NCBI GenBank assembly: GCA_038251625.1
Contig: JBBSBE010000023.1
Location: 1 to 36,970 of the forward strand
Reading direction: 5' to 3'
Length of the DNA: 36,970 bases
Origin: JBBQXK01 sp038251625
Lineage (GTDB): Bacteria > Pseudomonadota > Alphaproteobacteria > Rhodobacterales > Rhodobacteraceae
Positions 33,522 to 36,970 of the stretch are shown piece by piece. Every line of letters starts with the position of its first letter. Position 1 is the stretch's first letter. A program made the position numbers and the translations under genes. A model generated the notes under the pieces. That model did no database searches. It was given only the letters and a program-made list of their open reading frames with translations, and was not told the DNA's origin.

Positions 33522-34121
33522 ATGGCAGAGAAAAAGATCAATGCGGGGCTGAAGCTGGCGCTGGAACTGGGGCCGGTCGCGGCCTTCTTCATCGGCTATG
33601 CCCGGTTGAAGGATCAGGTCTTCACCATCGGCGGTACCGATTACGCGGGCTTCATCGTGGTGACGGCGGCGTTCATTCCGCTGATGATCCTGTCGACGGG
33701 GATCCTGTGGTGGCTGACGGGCAAGCTGTCGAAGATGCAGATCGTGACGCTGGTGCTGGTGATGATCTTCGGGGGCCTGTCCGTCTGGCTGAACGACGAG
33801 CGGTTCTTCAAGATGAAGCCCACGATGATCTATCTGCTGTTTGCGGGGGCTTTGGGTTTCGGGCTGATGCGCGGGCAATCCTATCTGTCCAATCTGATGG
33901 GCGAGGTGATGCCGATGGAGCCTGAGGGCTGGATGATCCTGACCAAGCGGCTGGTGCTGTTCTTCCTGTTCCTTGCGATTGCGAACGAGGTGATCTGGCG
34001 CACGATGTCCACCGACGCTTGGGTGAACTTCAAGACCTTCGGGCTGACGCTGGCGATGTTCGGCTTCTTCATGACCCAGGGGGGTTTGCTGAAGAAGTAC
34101 GGGACCGAGGACGAGAAATAG
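33522..34121 (+). CDS. yciB: inner membrane protein YciB / septation protein A
   Basis: This 199-residue membrane protein of the YciB/IspA family is linked to cell-envelope integrity and septation. About five to six membrane helices begin with the family stretch LKLALELGPVAAFFIGYARL. Conserved segments include FKMKPTMIYLLFAGAL and LAIANEVIWRTMSTDAWVNFKTFG, the most recognisable family block. The ATG at 33522 is spaced five bases from GAGG; the ATG immediately before it (33519) adds one Met. It ends in a short convergent spacer facing the GST gene. Confidence 0.93.
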   Translation: MAEKKINAGLKLALELGPVAAFFIGYARLKDQVFTIGGTDYAGFIVVTAAFIPLMILSTGILWWLTGKLSKMQIVTLVLVMIFGGLSVWLNDERFFKMKPTMIYLLFAGALGFGLMRGQSYLSNLMGEVMPMEPEGWMILTKRLVLFFLFLAIANEVIWRTMSTDAWVNFKTFGLTLAMFGFFMTQGGLLKKYGTEDEK

Positions 34122-34150
34122 GCCGCGACCCCGTTGCGGCGGGGCGGCCC
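34121..34150. terminator. GC hairpin between convergent yciB and GST genes
   Basis: GGCCGC...CCCCG and CGGGGCGGCC pair with a short bulge around a TTGCGG loop, starting on the last base of the yciB stop. There is no T run, so it is only a possible transcript end. Confidence 0.3.
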
Positions 34151-34208
34151 CTGACCCCCATCCGACGCGAGGAAGGGGAGGCGCGTCCGGCCCGGTACGG
34201 CTGTGGTG

Positions 34209-34910
34209 CTAACGACGGAAAAGCACGTTGTGCGATTGCTTGCGGTCGGCGATGTTCTGGCGCTTTTCGGCCGCGACGGCGCGGCCCGCCCTGAAGCCCG
34301 GGCGGTCTGAAAGCTCGGCCAGCCAGCGCGCCATCGCGGGCTTGTCGGAAAGCGTCTGCTCCTGACCTTCCCACAGCGAGGCCCAGCCCCAGATCGCCAT
34401 ATCGGCGATGGAGAGAAAATCACCCGCGACGTAAGGGTGCTTTGCCAGTTGGCGGTCGAGCACGCCGTAAAGCCGCTCCACCTCTTTGCGGTAACGGCCC
34501 TTGGCGTAGGGCAGGTCGTTCGGAGGGTCCATCGCGGGGGCGTATTTCAGGAAGTGATGCGCTTGCCCCGCCATGGGCCCCACGCCGCCCATCTGCCACA
34601 TCAGCCATTCTTCCACCGCGATCCGATCCCGTTCCGAGCGGCCGTAGAAAAGGCCGGTCTTGCGCGCGAGATAAAGCAGGATCGCACCCGACTCGAAGAC
34701 CGACACAGGCTCGCCCCCCGGCCCTTCGGGGTCGAGGATGGCGGGCATGCGGTTGTTGGGGCTGATGGCGAGGAACTCTGGTTTGAACTGGTCGCCTGCG
34801 CCGATGTCCACAAGCGTCACGCGGTAGGGCAGGGCCATTTCCTCAAGGGCGATGGTGATTTTCCAGCCGTTGGGGGTGGGCCAGAAGAAAAGGTCGATGG
34901 GCGCGGGCAT
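34209..34910 (-). CDS. glutathione S-transferase, YfcG/YghU-like
   Basis: This 233-residue two-domain GST has an N-terminal thioredoxin fold beginning IDLFFWPTPNGWKITIALEE. T12-P13-N14 is the site used by YfcG/YghU (Nu-class) enzymes, which bind glutathione disulfide and act as disulfide-bond reductases. The cis-Pro region NNRMPAILD and ESGAILLYLARK complete the glutathione site. The helical C-terminal domain carries LSIADMAIWGWASLW. The ATG at 34910 is 29 bp after the stop of the alpha/beta hydrolase, so the two may be cotranscribed. Reductase rather than transferase activity is inferred from the motif. Confidence 0.9.
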   Translation of the reverse strand: MPAPIDLFFWPTPNGWKITIALEEMALPYRVTLVDIGAGDQFKPEFLAISPNNRMPAILDPEGPGGEPVSVFESGAILLYLARKTGLFYGRSERDRIAVEEWLMWQMGGVGPMAGQAHHFLKYAPAMDPPNDLPYAKGRYRKEVERLYGVLDRQLAKHPYVAGDFLSIADMAIWGWASLWEGQEQTLSDKPAMARWLAELSDRPGFRAGRAVAAEKRQNIADRKQSHNVLFRR

Positions 34911-34939
34911 GGGCAGGCTCCTGCTTCAGGGGTCGCCTA

Positions 34940-35842
34940 TCAATGCGCCAGTGCGGGCCCCTCGGGCAAGGGCCGCGCAAGAAGTCGTGACCAGCGCGGC
35001 GCGGGCGCGGCGAGGGCCGCGCGCAGGGGGGCCAGGGGCAGCGCCTCGGGGCGGTGCAGGAAGGCGCGGTAAAGCGGGAAGAGGCCGGGGCGGGTATAGC
35101 CCGACCAGTGGCAGACAAGGCGCGCGGGCGGGGCGAGGGGAAAGCCCATCGCCCGCAGGGTTTCGCGGTGCGCCGCATTGTCGATCTGCAGGTTCGCCAC
35201 GTTCGGCGCGTCGATCCCTTCCCCCGCCGCAGCGCCCATCCGGGCGAGGGGGCCGCCGATCAGCCGCTCGAACAGAAAGTCGAAAAGATCGTTCTCGCGG
35301 CTGGTGACGTTCAGGATATCTGCCGCGCGGCCCGCCGGGGTGGCCAGCATCGCGACGGCGGTGGACTGAAACTCTGCCGCAGACACGAGGATCGCGCGCT
35401 GGATATCGCCGGGCGACAGGTGGGGCAGGGCGGCCAGCGCGACGCGGGCGCCAAGGCTGTGGGCGAAGATGTGAACCGGGCCGCGATGGTGCTGGCGCAG
35501 GTCGGTGACGAGATGCGCAAGCGCAGCCCCGGCGCGCGCGGCCTCGGCATGCGCGGCCCAGATCGAGCCCGCCGCCTGCCAGCCAAAACCGATCGCCAGC
35601 CCTTTGGTGCCGCGCGTGTATCCCAGCCGGCGCGGCCAGGACAGCACGCGGTCGGACCGCCCCTGCGGCGCTTCGGCGTAGATGCCGTGCCGGGCATCGG
35701 CCTTGCCGTGATCGGGGCGGTAGCGAAAGCCGTGGATCAGGATCGTGACCGGGGCGCCATCGGGCAGGGCGGCCAGGGCCGGGCCAAGTGGCGCCAGCGC
35801 CTTGGAAAGGCCGTTCGTGGCAGTGACGGCAACGATCCCCAT
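34940..35842 (-). CDS. alpha/beta hydrolase
   Basis: This 300-residue hydrolase is of the alpha/beta fold. The oxyanion region ILIHGFRYRPD is near residues 45-55. The nucleophile elbow is AHSLGAR, an AxSxG variant of the usual GxSxG. An Asp-rich segment and a late His region (DNAAHRETLRAMG) could supply the rest of the triad. No signal peptide or membrane anchor is seen. The ATG at 35842 follows GGGG; the longer frame through the metZ leader region is rejected because it crosses the riboswitch promoter. The substrate is unknown; esters, lipids or amides are all possible. Confidence 0.82.
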   Translation of the reverse strand: MGIVAVTATNGLSKALAPLGPALAALPDGAPVTILIHGFRYRPDHGKADARHGIYAEAPQGRSDRVLSWPRRLGYTRGTKGLAIGFGWQAAGSIWAAHAEAARAGAALAHLVTDLRQHHRGPVHIFAHSLGARVALAALPHLSPGDIQRAILVSAAEFQSTAVAMLATPAGRAADILNVTSRENDLFDFLFERLIGGPLARMGAAAGEGIDAPNVANLQIDNAAHRETLRAMGFPLAPPARLVCHWSGYTRPGLFPLYRAFLHRPEALPLAPLRAALAAPAPRWSRLLARPLPEGPALAH

Positions 35843-35925
35843 CTTCCCCGCCCTTTCAGCGCCGGTCGACGTATCCAAGTTGCCCCCAGATTTAATCAAA
35901 CCCTGCGAAACAGGCGTGAAGATGA

Positions 35926-35944
35926 CGTAACGGCTGCGTAACGG
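35926..35944. repeat. tandem CGTAACGG repeat in the metZ upstream region
   Basis: Two exact CGTAACGG octamers start 11 bp apart (35926 and 35937), about one helical turn. They lie about 50 bp upstream of the candidate metZ -35, in the 304 bp between the divergent hydrolase and metZ. They could be paired activator or repressor half-sites. Apart from these, 35843-35996 shows no gene. Confidence 0.35.
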
Positions 35945-35996
35945 TGGTTGACTCGTGGCAAGATTCTGCACATTTCGAACATCGCTTTCCGGGGGC

Positions 35997-36025
35997 TTGA
36001 CCTGCCTGAAGTGCGGGGCTACCCA
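35997..36025 (+). promoter_or_regulatory. candidate metZ promoter
   Basis: TTGACC (35997-36002), 17 bp, then TACCCA (36020-36025). The predicted start near 36032 coincides with the first base of the riboswitch stem, as is usual for SAM-II leaders. Confidence 0.5.
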
Positions 36026-36031
36026 TGCTGC

Positions 36032-36084
36032 CGTGGCGCTTTGTGACCGGATTGCGGGCCACGTTAAATAAACCGCTAAAGAGG
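36032..36084 (+). ncRNA. SAM-II riboswitch (SAM_alpha)
   Basis: This is a 53-base aptamer of the SAM-II class. The P1 stem is CGTGGC (36032-36037) with GCCACG (36058-36063). The first loop contains ACCGGATTGC, and the tail GTTAAATAAACC, GCTAAAGAGG carries the conserved pseudoknot strand. It matches the known alphaproteobacterial consensus closely. S-adenosylmethionine binding stabilises the pseudoknot and lowers expression of the downstream methionine gene. The aptamer is followed directly by an intrinsic terminator. Confidence 0.93.
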
Positions 36085-36095
36085 TGACGGGCATT

Positions 36096-36131
36096 GCCCC
36101 GGCGCCTTTGGGTTTGCCGGGGCTTTTTCTT
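36096..36131 (+). terminator. intrinsic terminator between SAM-II aptamer and metZ
   Basis: GCCCCGGC (36096-36103) and GCCGGGGC (36116-36123) form a perfect 8 bp stem with a 12-base loop, followed by TTTTTCTT. It ends three bases before the metZ ribosome binding region, so read-through is needed for expression. A short competing stem, GGGC-ATT-GCCC at 36089-36099, overlaps its 5' arm. Confidence 0.8.
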
Positions 36132-36146
36132 ATGCGGAGGTCCGCC

Positions 36147-36970
36147 ATGCCCAAGTCTTGGAAAACACGTACGAAACTTGTGCATGAAGGCAGCCGCCGC
36201 AGCCAGTATGGCGAGATGGCAGAGGCGATTTTCCTGACCCAGGGCTTCGTTTATCCCGATGCCGAGGCGGCTGAGGCGCGGTTTCTGAAAGCGGGCGAGG
36301 ATGAGTTCATCTACGCACGCTACGGCAACCCCACCGTGCGGATGTTCGAGGAACGGATCGCGGCGCTGGAGGGCACGCAAGACGCCTTTGCCACGGCAAG
36401 CGGGATGGCGGCGGTGTCGGGCGCGCTGATGGCGGGCTTGCGGGCGGGGGATCATGTGGTCTCGGCCCGGGCGCTCTTCGGGTCCTGCCTTTATGTGCTG
36501 GAGGAGATCCTGCCGCGCTTCGGGGTGAAGGTGACCTTTGTGGATGGCGCCGACCTTGCCGCGTGGAAGGCGGCCGTGGTGCCGGGCACGAAGCTGGTGT
36601 TCTTCGAGACGATGTCGAACCCCACGCTGGAACTGGTGGATATCCAGGGTGTTGCCGATATCGCCCATGCCGTGGGCGCCACCGTCATCGCCGACAACGT
36701 GTTCGCCACGCCGATCTTTTCCCGTGCGGTGGAACAGGGGGCGGATGTGGTGGTCTATTCGGCGACCAAGCACATCGACGGGCAGGGCCGGGCGCTGGGC
36801 GGCGTGGTTTGCGGCACGGAAGGCTGGGTGCGCAAGGTGCTGGAACCTTACATGAAGCACACAGGCGGCAGCCTTAGCCCGTTCAACGCCTGGGTGATGC
36901 TGAACGGGATGGCCACGCTCGATCTGCGTTGCCGGGCCATGGCGGACGCGGCGCTGACGATTGCGCAGGC
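36147..36970 (+). CDS. metZ: O-succinylhomoserine sulfhydrylase, partial at window end
   Basis: The first 274 codons of a Cys/Met-metabolism PLP enzyme are present; the gene runs off the window. It makes homocysteine from O-succinylhomoserine and sulfide. Conserved blocks are YARYGNPTV (56-64), the cofactor-stacking ATASGMAAV (82-90), FETMSNPTLELVD (153-165) and the Schiff-base K208 in VVYSATKHIDGQGR. The ATG at 36147 follows GGAGG (36136-36140) by six bases; an ATG at 36132 would start on the terminator tail and is rejected. The SAM-II riboswitch upstream supports a methionine-synthesis role and favours MetZ over a lyase such as MetC. Confidence 0.92.
   Translation, partial: MPKSWKTRTKLVHEGSRRSQYGEMAEAIFLTQGFVYPDAEAAEARFLKAGEDEFIYARYGNPTVRMFEERIAALEGTQDAFATASGMAAVSGALMAGLRAGDHVVSARALFGSCLYVLEEILPRFGVKVTFVDGADLAAWKAAVVPGTKLVFFETMSNPTLELVDIQGVADIAHAVGATVIADNVFATPIFSRAVEQGADVVVYSATKHIDGQGRALGGVVCGTEGWVRKVLEPYMKHTGGSLSPFNAWVMLNGMATLDLRCRAMADAALTIAQ

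Noticed and set aside
35843..36154. N-terminal extension of the alpha/beta hydrolase
   Set aside because: It is antisense to the metZ promoter, SAM-II riboswitch and terminator; the ATG at 35842 has a ribosome site.

Overview
The window is high-GC DNA with tightly packed genes, few spacers and frequent 1-8 bp overlaps. The gene set points to an alphaproteobacterium of the Rhodobacteraceae: a rluD-rpoH pair, an AerR/PpaA-like B12 protein behind PpsR-type operators, an alphaproteobacterial SAM-II riboswitch on a metZ-type gene, and a short FtsY lacking the long acidic region seen in enterobacteria. The genus cannot be fixed by eye. No rRNA, tRNA, CRISPR array, insertion sequence or prophage gene was seen, so this looks like stable chromosome.

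Layout. (1) 93-3325 is amino-acid catabolism: a DadA-type FAD oxidoreductase overlapping a 4-hydroxyproline 2-epimerase (+), then a convergent threonine-dehydratase-like PLP enzyme (-). (2) 3443-3916 is a small secreted protein. (3) 3896-13004 is one long minus-strand run. In transcription order it holds a small membrane protein, a membrane hybrid histidine kinase, an amidase, a complete PotABCD-type ABC importer and a second amidase. (4) 13003-17401 (+) holds rluD, rpoH, a Gfo/Idh/MocA oxidoreductase and the B12-binding AerR/PpaA-like regulator. (5) 17386-23291 (-) holds an AhpD-like protein, a Tat-exported cyclase, an M3 oligopeptidase, and an ATP-dependent DNA ligase with its MBL-fold exonuclease partner. 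(6) 23545-26730 (+) is the three-gene set circularly permuted ATP-grasp / alpha-E / transglutaminase. (7) 26882-36970 is mostly core genes (purD, xseA, ftsY, yciB, partial metZ), with an AlkB-like membrane oxygenase, a DMT exporter, a GST and an alpha/beta hydrolase.

How the parts fit. Regions 1 and 3 together suggest uptake and breakdown of nitrogen compounds: the importer is bracketed by two amidases that both keep the Ser-cisSer-Lys catalytic set. The ligase/exonuclease pair belongs to a known DNA-damage gene set, but its usual helicase and PdeM partners are not adjacent. The ATP-grasp triad is a known but biochemically unresolved peptide-modifying system, and here the proteasome-like Anbu peptidase often found with it is missing from the locus.

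The strongest regulatory signals are two perfect TGTC-N10-GACA palindromes 63 bp apart, one covering the -35 of the AerR/PpaA-like gene, and a SAM-II riboswitch followed by an intrinsic terminator in front of metZ. A composite intergenic repeat (purine-rich AAGAAG/AAATA core, usually with a GC hairpin beside it) occurs four times. One copy appears to supply the ribosome binding site of an amidase, and another contains the stop codon of the DNA ligase.
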